Positions 47,826-59,656 of a DNA stretch of 60,000 bases are shown here, piece after piece. Where the stretch lies: positions 23,734,062-23,794,061 of the forward strand of contig OU612074.1 of assembly GCA_914767715.1 (NCBI GenBank), given 5' to 3'. Below the pieces are notes generated by a model, which worked only from the letters and a program-made list of their open reading frames with translations, made no database searches and had not been told where the DNA came from. The translations under genes and the position numbers were made by a program. The first letter of the stretch is position 1, and each line of letters opens with the position of its first letter. The stretch is from Membranipora membranacea (lineage: Eukaryota > Bryozoa > Gymnolaemata > Cheilostomatida > Membraniporidae).

Positions 47826-49255
47826 TGTGAAATGTAAGATCCTCTGATTTTTCTGATTTGATAAAGATTTTTTGTTCGAAATTGAATTTGCTATAAGGTC
47901 CTTTAGCCTGTCTACATTAGTTATTTTCACTTAGAACATTAGTACATTAGTTTCCCATCGTCTCATCATAGCTGCATTATTAGGTGATTGTAAATATCTG
48001 AGTCAGATGATATCTTTGATATTTTTTGCTAGTATAACATAAATTGCCACCATCATGATACCATACCAGCCAGTGGAAAATCGCTACTAGTAGAAATAGT
48101 ATTATCAAATAGTTGAAATATTTTGTTCACTGATGATTGGGAGACATTTTTGGAACTAAGCCTATTTTATTTTTGCAGGGAAGAACTTTAGTCACTGACT
48201 CATACACAGAGATAACATAACTCCCTTCATTGGCCTGACGTCATATAATCTGAATGTTTGTATTATAGAGTTAACCTTCATATATCTGTATCGAGTGTCC
48301 AGAAAATTAAATCTCCTAAATGGTATTTCAAATTTCTAATGATGTTGGAAAACCAAGAGCTTCCAAAGCACAACCAAATTCACTCTCATCTGCCTTATGG
48401 CTGCCTTTGTGTCGATAAAAAGTCCTCGAGTTTTCCTTTTTATGCAGCACCGGTGAAGATGATATTTGTTTTTTTGCTGTTTCTTGGAGGAGTAACTAGT
48501 AACCAGAATGAATAATACCAAAGGTTTCTTTTCCAAACCTTTAAAATGGCTCGGACATAAATTTATCAACCATTTGTGGCAATAGTGATGATTTATAATA
48601 TCACTTATACACTACACAAAGACCATTACTTATTGTTGTTACATATGATAAAGGAATTATGTAAGATTTGCATGTTGGTAAATTGCAATGCTCTACAGCA
48701 CTTGCATTAGTGATGTTGGAACGAGTGCCTCCCATAAGGGAAGCTATCTCTCGATTTAATCAACTTTTACTTCTCAGGTATCCGTGTTAGCAGCATCCTG
48801 ATTGAAACCAGCCCTAAACCATTTTGAGGCCTCTCGCTTATTAACCACATTAAAGTTATAGTAAAAGGAACTTTCAGCTATACTCCCTTCCCTCACCCAT
48901 TTATACACAAAAACTGATCCTAAAACATCATATAGCTATTGACTCCTCAGTAAAATGGTATACACACATAAACATCTACACACATACACCTATACACACA
49001 TACACAGTGTTCATGTAAATCAGCATGAAAAACTGAAGATTGATATCGATGAAATCTCAGGTGGTGGAGCAAAGATAATATATAATTTCCGTGAAGGACA
49101 CTCTAACCACAAACAACATAAAATAATTTTATGACCTTAATATTACCAGGCAAGCTACCTAATTAATCAATTAGATGGGGGCGTGCTTATGACTGAAATA
49201 AGGTATTAATTCAATTACAATAACTGTATTTGGAATAGGGCTATACTGTACTTAC

Positions 49256-49396
49256 CTCTCAGGTATCTCTGTTAGATCACAAGTTTCCAGACCTAGCTTT
49301 TTGAGACACTTCAGATCTCCTATCCTGCTGGGTAAGGTATGAAGGTTCTTATTTCCATATAACCACAGCTCCTCTAGGGTGGTAAGTGATCCAATA
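49256..49396 (-). CDS. LRR exon L12
   Basis: Repeat A LEELWLYGNKNLHTLPSR (W-Y-G), repeat B LKKLGLETCDLTEIPE (G-ET). The Trp cassette is unique. It lies in a second-subfamily unit like L5 and L14. Confidence 0.93.
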
Positions 49397-50166
49397 CTGT
49401 AATGAAAGTTATTAGATCTGTCAGTATGTACCCAGTTTTAAAGGAGCAGCAAAGCAGAAGATAATACAACAGTGCACCAATCTAACACCCAAGGTCAGCA
49501 GTGCTGCTAGGGACTATAGATGATATTACCAACTGGTGTGATAACCACAATATGCCAGCCATCGCGATCACACATCATAGATCAGGCTAAATTACTGATC
49601 TGACGTAGAGAAAAGCGCCATACTGGTGGAATCTAGGGTGCCTGGTGACACAATGCCTATACAAAGGATATAATTGAAAATAATTCCCAGTGAAAGTAGG
49701 CTTACATGAAGATGCGGTAGATCAGCTATCAATTTCGAGACTTGCGTTTTCAGACAAAGAACACAGACAAGCAATAAAAAGAGTAGTATAAGTACTAAAC
49801 TGAGAGGAGTAAGTGATCAGCTCCTTGGGTACTCAGGGTATTAGGTTGAGTTGGGATTGTGGCTCCAATACCCGCAAAAAGGATCACTCCAAAGGTGTCC
49901 TATTAAGATTTTCAGGCAAAAACAGAACGAAAATAGTAATTTTGGGTGTTGATGTAAATCAACATGATAATCTGAGGGGGGGGGGAGGGGGTGGACTTTC
50001 TCGACTATCATTGAGATACCAATTGTGAAAAGAAAACATTTTCACCTTAATACTACCCGATAAACAACTTAATTAATCAATCAGATGGGTGCAGTTCTAA
50101 TGAGTAAAATAAAGGATTAATTTAGTTAAAATAACAGTGTTTTGAAAACAACTATACTGTACTTAC
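49397..50166 (-). repeat. Very short intron between L12 and L13 with LINE remnant
   Basis: Only 770 bp. The core intron breaks off at ACCAATCTAA (49485) and joins the LINE remnant (AACACCCAAGGTCAGC), which runs to about 49770, then the G-tract lead-in. About 1.5 kb or more was deleted, but both exons and their splice sites were kept. Confidence 0.75.
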
Positions 50167-50307
50167 CTCTCAGGTATCTCCGTTAGGTCACAATAGTGAA
50201 GATCTAGCTTTTTGAGACACTTCAGATCTCCTATCCGGCTGGGTAAGGTATGAAGGTTCTCATTTCCATATAAGCTCAGCTCCTCTAGGGTGGTAAGTGA
50301 TCCAATA
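50167..50307 (-). CDS. LRR exon L13
   Basis: Repeat A S-Y-G with Glu (LEELSLYGNENL), repeat B D-HY (LKKLDLHYC). Several silent changes near the donor (CTT, GAC, ACG) that L1 partly shares. Confidence 0.93.
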
Positions 50308-53300
50308 CTGTAATGAAATTAATTAGATCTGTCAGTATGTATCCAGTTTTAAAGGAGCAGCAAAGCAGAAGATAATACAACAGTGCACCAATCTAATAGC
50401 AAAGTACATATGCAGGTACTGATCTTACTTTTGCAGGATAGGTGGTATTCAGTGACAATAAAACACATAATAAATAAATAAAGAAAAAAACAAATATGAT
50501 GGAAAAAAGCAAATGTATAATGACGTCAACTTGCAGTTCTTGAGACTGCAGCTATTATAAAGATCTAAGTGATCTCAAACTGAGTTAAGAGTTGGGTAAA
50601 ATATGGTTAGATCATAACTTTGCATTGTCATATACTTCGCATGGGCTATTCTTTCTTTGGGGAATCACAGAACCATTGTTCTGGCCAAAAAAACAAGAGT
50701 GATTTTTGGTGTTGATCAAAATTCAATCTACATAACATTTCTATCTCATTTAAATTAATATCTAGTGACCTTGAGGTCAGGTTATATATGGTTTAGTGGT
50801 TGTCTGCTCTGCAACTGTTATCAGGTCCAATCACAGCTGTATTGAGGATGACCCATAGGAAAAGAGCCAAGGTTTGGTGCTTTCTTATCCGCTTGATGAC
50901 TCTATATCACCTATCATATTAAATTAATTAGATACTGTGTAACACCCGACTGAGGCTGTTATGGTTCAGGTCATGTGATACAGGAGGCAGCAGCGGAAAA
51001 ATTTGAGTGTGAACATCTTGATACGACTATGAATCAGTTTAAACTTGATATTCGGCTCTGTAGTGAATGATATTCTTTTCCAAAGAGCTGATTTCCTTAC
51101 TGGCTATTCATTTAACATTTATGAATGGGTTGCCAGGGTTGTCTGTAACTTTAACAAGCACTATTTTATACCCGTCCTTTTAACAGAATAATAACAAAAA
51201 AAAAACTCAGCTAACATACCAGTAACCATATCCATGTTGCCAATCCAATAAAAGAAATAGTCTGTCGAACAATACCACTCATGCGTTTACCATCAGCCAA
51301 AAATCTTTATTTAGTAACTTCATTTATGCCAAACCAGTACAGTCTGTCCGCCCAGCTATTTTGAAAATTGGCACACCTCCGCGAGATAGCTTCAATCTTT
51401 GTAAGTATGTATGTATATGATGCTCAAATAATGGTGTGGGAGAGAAGTTATTCATCAGTTGAAATGAAGGTAAAGAACTGACTTAGAACGCCAACCACCC
51501 TCTACCTTTTTAAACTAGCCCACAGGATGAACACTTTCCTGGATTTTAAATCCTGCCTATTCACCGAACTAAAACTTCCGAAAAATTACTTTCCTAATCA
51601 AATTACAAAGTGGTTGCAAAGTTTCCAATGTTAACATATTTTAGGGTTTTCAAGAATAAATGATAGCTGATAATTTTGCTTGTTTTACTATTCTTGGCCC
51701 GGTCTCTAAATTTAAATCCTTGTACATTTTCAACCTGCAGGGTATTTTGGACATGGGTTTAGGTAGCCTGTCTTGACTAGGTTTGTTGTGGCAGATGCTT
51801 GCCCCTTCCCACTGCGAAGCTTGTCAAGACAGGCTCAGATATAGGGTGCGATATGCAAAATAATGAGTACTAGCAGCTGGACTTAAATGGCTCTCTGTTG
51901 ATTCTGTTTTACGATGCCCTGTATATTGATTGCAGATTGTTTGAGTTGCCAGAGCTTATTAGTTTATAATCTTTACTTTGTGTCTTAGATAATTGTGTGG
52001 ATTTACATGTAGCAGACATTATTATGTAGTGATTTTGAATTAACCTAGATTGTGCAGGCACTTAGTGTGCCTTCTTTGATGAATTGAGAGCAGAGCAGTG
52101 TTCGACTTGAGAGAGAGTGGACCTGCACCAGCGTGAATAAAGATCTTTTATCCTTTAAGTACGAGCTACTGAATATGTAGACAGCAATATATAAATGTTT
52201 TCAAGACTTTCACCATGAACCTCCCTGCCTAAGACGGTGCGCCCTGCTCGACAGCACAAAGGCTGAGGAACATTAAAAGAAACAACCTTTTGTCGTTACA
52301 TCCCCATATCTATAATGAAAGAGTGAAGACATCGGATCATATCAAGTGTGATTATTATTATTATTTGGACGCCTAACTCTAAACTCTCATGTGTACACAT
52401 GGCTGAGTATTTAAGAATTTGACATGAAAACCTGGAATTACGTATGCGATTAGTTAGTTTAAGTGCTCAAACGGTGCAAGATGCAGGTAGAGGCATTTCA
52501 TTATCAACCACCAGTAGTTGATAATGAAATGCCTCTACCAGCATCTTGCACCGTTTGAGCACTTAAACTAGCGATTAGTGTGAAATTTAAGATCCTCTGA
52601 TTTTTTCTGATTTGATAAAGATTTTATGTTCGAAATTGAATTTGCTATAAGGTCCTTTAGCCTGTCTACATTAGTTATTATCACTTAGAACATTAGTACA
52701 TTAGTTTCCCATCGTCTCATCATAGCTGCATTATTAGGTGATTGTAAATATCTGAGTCAGATGATATCTTTGATATTTTTTGCTAGTATAACATAAATTG
52801 CCACCATCATGATACCATACCAGCCAGTGGAAAATCGCTACTAGTAGAAATAGTATTATCAAACAGTTGAAATATTTTGTTCACTGATGAATGGGATACA
52901 TTTTTGGAACTAAGCCTATTTTATTTTTGCAGGGAAGAACTTTGGTCACTGACTCATACACAGAGATAACATAACTCCCTTCATTGGCCTGACGTCATAT
53001 AACCTGAATGTTTGTATTATATAGTTAACCTTCATATATCTGTATCGAGTGTCCAGAAAATTAAATCTCTTAAATGGTATTTCAAATTTCTAATGATGTT
53101 GGAAAACCCAGAGCTTTCAAAGCACAACCAAATTCACTCTCATCTGCCTTATGGCTGCCTTTGTGTCGATAAAAAGTACTCGAGTTTTCCTTTTTAGGCA
53201 GTACCGGTGAACATGATATTTGTTTTTTTGCTGTTTCTTGGAGGAGTAACTAGTAACCAGAATGAATAATACCAAAGGTTTCTTTTCCAAACCTTTAAAA

Positions 53301-54014
53301 TGGCTTGGACATAAATTTATCAACCATTTGTGGCAATAGTGATGATTTATAATATCACTTATACACTACACAAAGACCATTACATATTGTTGTTACAAAT
53401 GATAAAGGAATTATGTAAGATTTGCATGTTGGTAAATTTCATTGCTCTACAGCACTTGCATTAGTGATGTTGGAACGAGTGCCTCCCATAAGGGAAGCTA
53501 TCTCTCGATTTAATCAATTTTTACTTCTCAGGTATCCGTTCTCGCAGCATCCTGATTGAAACCAGCCCTAAACCATTTTGAGGCCTCTCACTTATTAACC
53601 AGATTAAATTTATAGTAAAAGGAACTTTCAGCTATACTCCCTTCACTCACCCATTTATACACAAAAATTGATCCAAAACATCATATAGCTATTGACTCCT
53701 CAGTAAAATTATATACACACTTAAACATCTACGCACATACACCTATACGCACATACACAGTGTTCATGTAAATCAACATGAAAAACTGAGGATTGAAATC
53801 GATGAAATCTCAGGTGGTGGAGCAAAGATAATATCTAATTTCCCTGAAGGACACTCTAACCACAAACAACATAAAATAATGTTATGACCTTATTATTACC
53901 AGGCAAACTACCTAATTAATCAATCAGATGGGGGGGGGGGGGTGCTTATGACTACAATAAGGTAATAATTCAATTGCAGTAACTGTATTTTGAATAGAGC
54001 TATACTGTACTTAC
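50308..54014 (-). repeat. Long intron, type X, between L13 and L14
   Basis: Same succession of blocks as 21724-25399, with the second-subfamily lead-in and a long G run at about 53930-53942 before L14. No gene recognised. Confidence 0.7.
52447..52578. repeat. Palindromic foldback element, copy 4
   Basis: Same hairpin as at 23820; arms essentially perfect. Confidence 0.8.
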
Positions 54015-54155
54015 CTCTCAGGTATCTCTGTTAGATCACAACTTCCTACATCTAGCTTTTTGAGACACTTCAGATCCCCTATCCGGCTTGGTAAGGTATG
54101 AAGGCTCTTATTTTCATGTAAGCACAGCTCCTCTAGGGTGGTAAGTGATCCAATT
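54015..54155 (-). CDS. LRR exon L14
   Basis: Repeat A LEELCLHENKSLHTLPSR (C-H-E), repeat B LKKLDVGSCDLTEIPE (D-GS, Val for Leu). The first base is A instead of T, so the junction codon becomes Arg rather than Ser after splicing. The acceptor AG itself is intact. Confidence 0.92.
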
Positions 54156-57100
54156 CTGTAATGAAAGTTATAAGATCTGTCAGTATGTACCCAGTTTTAA
54201 AGGAGCAGCAAAGCAGAAGATAATTCAACAGTGCACCAATCTAATAGCAAAGTACATATGCAGGTACTGATCTTACGTTTGCAGGATAGGTGGTATTCAG
54301 TGACAATAAAACACATAATAAATAAATAAAGAAATAACAAATATGATGGAAAAAAGCAAATGTATAATAACGTCAACTTGCAGTTCTTGAGACTGCAGCT
54401 ATTATAAAGATCTATGTGACCTCAAACTGAGTTAAGAGTTGGGTAAACTATGATTAGATCATAACTTTGCATTGCCATATACTTCGCATGGGCTATTCTT
54501 TCTTTGGGGAATCACAGAACCATTGTTCTGGCCAAAAAAACAAGAGTGATTTTTGGTGTTGATCAAAATTCAATCTACATAACATTTCTATCTCATTTAA
54601 ATTAATATCTAGTGACCTTGAGGTCAGGTTATATGGTTTAGTGGTTGTCTGCTCTGCAACTGATATCAGGTCCAATCACAGATGTATTGAGGATGACACA
54701 TAGGAAAAGAGCCAAGGTTTGGTGCTTTCTTATCCGCTTGATGACTCTATATCACCTATCATATTAAATTAATTAGATACTGTTTAACACCCGACTGAGG
54801 CTGTTATGGTTCAGGTCATGTGATACAGGAGGCAGCAGCGGAAAATTTTGAGAGTGAACATCTTGATACGACTATGAATCAGTTTAAACTGATATTCAGC
54901 TCTGTAGTGAATGATATTCTGTTCCAAAGAGCTGATTTCCTTACTGGCTATTCATTTAACATTTATAAATGGGTTGCCAGGGTTGTCTGCTACTTTAACA
55001 AGCACTATTTTATACCCGTCCTTTTAACAGAATAATAATAAAAAAAAAACTCAGCTAACATACCAGTAACCAATTCCACGTTGCCAATCCAACAAAAGAA
55101 ATATTCTGTCGATCAATACCACTCATGCGTTTACCATCAGCCAAAAATCTTTATTTAGTAACTTCATTTATGCCAACCCAGTACAGTCTGTCCGCCAAGC
55201 TATTTTGAAAATTGGCACACCTCCGCGAGATAGCTTCAATCTATGTATGTATGTATGTATATGATGCTCAAATAATGGTGTGGGAGAGAAGTTATTCATC
55301 AGTTGAAATGAAGGTAAAGAACTGACTTAGAACGCCAACCACCCTCTACCTTTTTTAAATTAGCCCACAGGATGAACACTTTCCTGGATTTTAAATCCTG
55401 CCTATTCACCGAACTAAAACTTCCGAAAAATCACTTTCCTAATCAAATTACAAAGTGGTTGCAAAGTTTCCAATGTTAACATATATTAGGGTTTTCAAGA
55501 ATAAATGATAGCTGATAATTTTGCTTGTTTTACTATTCTTGGCCCGGACTCTAAATTTAAATCCTTGTACATTTTCAACCTGCAGGGTATTTTGGACATG
55601 CGTTTAGGTAGCCTGTCTTGACTAGGTTTGTTGTGGCAGATGCTGGCCCCTTCCCACTGCAAAGCTTGTCAAGACAGGCTCAGATATAGGGTGTGATATG
55701 CAAAATAATGAGTACTAGCAGCTGGACTTAAATGGCTCTCTGTTGATTTTGTTTTATACATTAGGATTCGCAGAAGGAGATAAAATGCTTTTCTGACGTT
55801 AGAAGATTTTAATCAGACGGAAGTGTACTCTATCAAGCAACATGTTGTAGATTTAAGTCCCAGGCCAATTTACGAGATACAAAAATGATTTGCTTCCATA
55901 GACTTTACTTTTAGGTCTATTTTTGATACACAGCTTTCTAAGTATCCCTCGGAATATCGTCTCGGAAAAGATTGTATACACAAAAGGAGCCTAAGTTTCT
56001 TTAAATTATTTTGGTTGATTGATTATAGCTTGTAATTATACAACAAAATTTACCAAAAGCCATGAGGATCATTACACATTGGTAAGCTTAATTTTGTAGA
56101 GTGATTTGTCAAGAACCTTCAAATTGCGTAGTGACAAGATCACTTGTGGAGAAATGTCTAGTCTCCACAATTTAGGTTCTGTCCATTGGTCTGTTATATA
56201 TTTGGTTATGCTATAAAATCCCACAAGGTTCATTGATTGGGACAGAAAACTACTGATTTAAACTCGTGAGAAAGAGGCTAGAAAGACATGGAGATATCTA
56301 AAACTTGGGTGACAAATATTCTGAGTCGCTACACTATTTTAAGTCCACTGACCAACATAAGAATTAAAACTAAAGGCCTTCATTATTCCTGACTTCTCTT
56401 CAAACTTACCCTTACTCACTCTCCCCTATGTAACGAGGCAATTTTGTGTCAACAAAATTCATTCCCATGAATTTTGATGGCGGCATATTCTAAACATTTC
56501 TGAATCTGAATTATTGTCATTACTTTCTAATGAATCAAGATTTCCCTTTTTACATTTCAAGAAGTTAACAGTGGGGTCTAATGATCCGAAAACTTGTTAA
56601 ACGAAAAGAAAAGATAGCCATTCAATTATATGCACCTAGAAGTTGCAAGGCAGTTATCTTTAGAGGAGTCATGTCCAAATCCCTTATCTCTGCTCTAAAA
56701 AAGCTGTGTACTTTGGATTTCTTATATCTGTATGATGAGATGATGCAGTTTAATAACAATTTTTGTTGCCAACCAGAAATTGAATCAAACACCTCACTTG
56801 ATGCCCTGTATATTGATTGCAGATTGTTTGAGTTACCGGAGCTTATTAGTTTATAATGTTGATTTTGTGTGTTTGATAATTGTGTGGATTTACATGAAGC
56901 AGACATTATTATGTAATGATTTTGAATTAACCTAGATTGTGCAGGCACTTAGTGTGCCTTCTTTGATGAATTGAGAGCAGAGCAGTGTTCGACTTGAGAG
57001 AGAGTGGACCTGCACCAGCGTGAATAAAGATCTTTTATCCTTTAAGTACGAGCTACTGAATATGTAGACAGCAATATATAAATGTTTTCAAGACTTTCAC

Positions 57101-57270
57101 CATGAACCTCCCTGCCTAAGACAGTGCGCCCTGCTCGACAGCACAGAGGTTGAGGAACATTAAAAGAAACAACCTTTAGTCGTTACATCCCCATATCTAT
57201 AATGAAAGAGTGAAGACATCGGATCATATCAGGTGTGCTTAATATTATTATTTGGACGCCTGACTCTAAA
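54156..57270 (-). repeat. Long intron, type Z, first part (L14 to L15)
   Basis: Matches 32318-35320 block for block. The plus-strand ORF at 56581-56856 is open only in this copy and is broken by stops or shifts elsewhere. I do not recognise it. Confidence 0.7.
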
Positions 57271-57575
57271 CTCTTATATGATTTTATTTTTGACCTGAGC
57301 AAGAGACATTTTAATAAGGTAGCGAGTGATCCAGAACATCCACTTATTAGTAGAGTAATACGAAACAATAACAGAACATCCTCTTGCTTAAATACTACTT
57401 TCCGACCCAAGACCTGCAAGACTCAAAAACATGCCAAATCTTTTTCCCAACCTTAATGTCTTATTTTAACAACATACAACCTTAACCTTTCTTAGTCCAT
57501 ATATTAATTAATGCACACATTCAATTTTATCATTCTCATGATACCGAATGTACAAATAAACTGAAACTGAAACTG
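57271..57575 (+). pseudogene. LINE 3' end with CTGAAA tail, copy 3
   Basis: Open plus-strand frame to 57456 (ending KTCKTQKHAKSFSQP), then a repeat tail. Third copy of the arrangement at 6656 and 35321. Confidence 0.5.
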
Positions 57576-57581
57576 TAGTGT

Positions 57582-57866
57582 GTGGTACGTCACAACAGTC
57601 ATACTTAATATGAGTTATTACACTAATAATCACACAGATAAGATGATGATCAAAATTCAGACCTAGATGGGTCTCGAATCCAGGTCCGAATGCAATGCAG
57701 GCAATGCCGCTAACGCTGAGCCTAGTGGCGCGATGGTAGCATCGTTGCCTGCAGGTATGTAGACACAGATTCGAGTCCCAGCCAGGTCTGGAATTTGATC
57801 ATCATCTTATCTGTGTGATTATTAGTGTAATAACTCATAAAAATTATGACAGTTGTGACGTACCAC
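57582..57866. repeat. tRNA-like foldback element, copy 3
   Basis: As 6961-7245; the A-box side reads TGGCGCGATGG and the minus-strand B box GGATTCGAGACCC. Confidence 0.7.
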
Positions 57867-58036
57867 AGGGGAAACATCTGCTTATTCCCTATGCCGATTG
57901 AAGGCGATCACCCTGGAAGTTTGAGAGGCCATAACTTCCTCAATATCTGGATTCTTAAACTTGAATTCGCTCATATGATAGAATAAAATATGGAGAATAA
58001 GATGTGATACAAAATAGCAGCCTCAAACTCAGTCTT

Positions 58037-58201
58037 TAATGGCAAAGCTGCAATGTCTGCGCCAGTTTTGCTCTCTGTTTGCAGGCAGATCAGAGCACAC
58101 CTGGGGGCCAACCAAATCCTGCTGCAGTTGGCCTCCAGGCGTGCTCCGACCTGCCTGTAAACAGAGAGCAAACTGGCGGACCCATTGCGGCCTTGCCATT
58201 A
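58037..58201. repeat. 165 bp foldback element, copy 3
   Basis: TAATGGCAAAGCTGC and CTTGCCATTA ends; a few more arm mismatches than copies 1 and 2. Confidence 0.75.
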
Positions 58202-58244
58202 AGGCAAAATAATTTTCGCCGCCCATGCTTCGTGATGTGGTGCG

Positions 58245-59115
58245 TGATATGACATCCGATTATAATCAACCTTGAACCAGTTTTTCGTTGAAATCGCCGG
58301 AACTTTGTCTGATATCAACCTCCAATCTGCTCTAACCGATCTACCATATGACAGTACACATTGGGCAAGTAAAACACTGGCTGCGTAATATAGACACATC
58401 GAAGTCAACATGTGCATCAGACGTTCCCTCATAAGTCTCAAAGTTTTGTTGTGAGGATTGGTGCATACCAATGTGGGATCTAAATAAACAAATGGACAGA
58501 AATGGTAGATGAAAAGAACTGTCACGCTGATCCTACCGCTTTCCTGGACATGTCAAAGGCTTTTGACAGAATGAAAAAAAATAAAAGTAATAGAGAAGCA
58601 TGCATCAAGAAAAGTTGACAAGAATCTAATCTCCATTGTGCATGCTTCTTGGATGGCAGAGAGCGAAAAGTAAGGTTAGGCAACTCCATCAGCCTAACCT
58701 TGAAAAAGAAAAATGGAACACCTCAGGGCACTCTCCTAGGACCAATTTTCTGGTTACTGTATATCGACTCACGGTCAACCAAGCACGGGACCATTGACAA
58801 ATATGGGGATGACCTCACAAAAACACCCAAGGTCAGCAGTGCTGCTAGGGACTATAGATGATATTACCAACTGGTGTGATAACCACAATATGCCAGCCAT
58901 CACGATCAGCGATCACACATCATAGATCAGACTAAATTTCTGATCTGACGTAGAGAAAAGCGCCATACTGGTGGAATCTAGGGTGCCTGGTGACACAATG
59001 CCTCTCCAAAGGATATAATTGAAAATAATTCCCAGTGGAAGTAGGCTTCCATGAAGATGCGGTAGATCAGCTATCAATTTCGAGACTTGCGTTTTCAGAC
59101 AAAGAACACAAACAA
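58245..59115 (+). pseudogene. LINE remnant, copy 4 (most complete)
   Basis: FLDMSKAFDRM, GTPQGTLLGPIFW, YGDD and ITNWCDNHNMP blocks in order, broken by stops. Near 58905 a CGATCA repeat expands the sequence slightly. Confidence 0.7.
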
Positions 59116-59656
59116 GCAATAAAAAGAGTAGTATAAGTATTAAACTGAGAGGAGTAAGTGATCAGCTCCTTGGGTACTCAGGGTATTAGGTTGAGTTGGG
59201 ATTGTGGCTCCAATACCCGCAAAAAAGATCACTCCAAAGGTGTCCTATAAAGATTTTCAGGCAAAAACAGAACGAAAATAGTAATTTTGTAGCCATTTGT
59301 TGATGGTCATAAGGGGACGTTGTAGCGAACTTTAGACAGAACAGTTAAAACATCATATCATTTAAACAAGGAATGGGACTTAAACTGCGTTTTTTAACAA
59401 AGTAGATTTTGTTGTATGCCAGAGAGGAATTTGAGTGTTGATGTAAATCAACATGATAATCCGAGGGCGGGGGGAGGGGGTGGACTTTCTCGACTATCAT
59501 TGAGATACCAATTGTGAAAAAAAAAAGATTTTCACCTTAACACTACCCGAATAACAACTTAATTAATCAATCAGATGGGTGCAGTTCTTATGAGTAAAAT
59601 AAAGGATTAATTTAGTTACAATAACAGTGTTTTGAAAACAACTATACTGTACTTAC
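59116..59656 (-). repeat. Array-unit lead-in before L15
   Basis: First-subfamily lead-in with the G-rich run at about 59463-59481. Confidence 0.7.

Larger units (their letters stand above)
46346..49255 (-). repeat. Long intron, type Y, between L11 and L12 (distal part)
   Basis: Same block order as 27690-30080. Contains the tRNA-bearing element, the hairpin element and the diverged second-subfamily lead-in before L12. No gene recognised. Confidence 0.7.

Noticed and set aside
54820-55035. Plus-strand 71-codon ORF upstream of L14
   Set aside because: It is open only because of a 2 bp deletion; the homologous sequence in other units has a stop after 30 codons.
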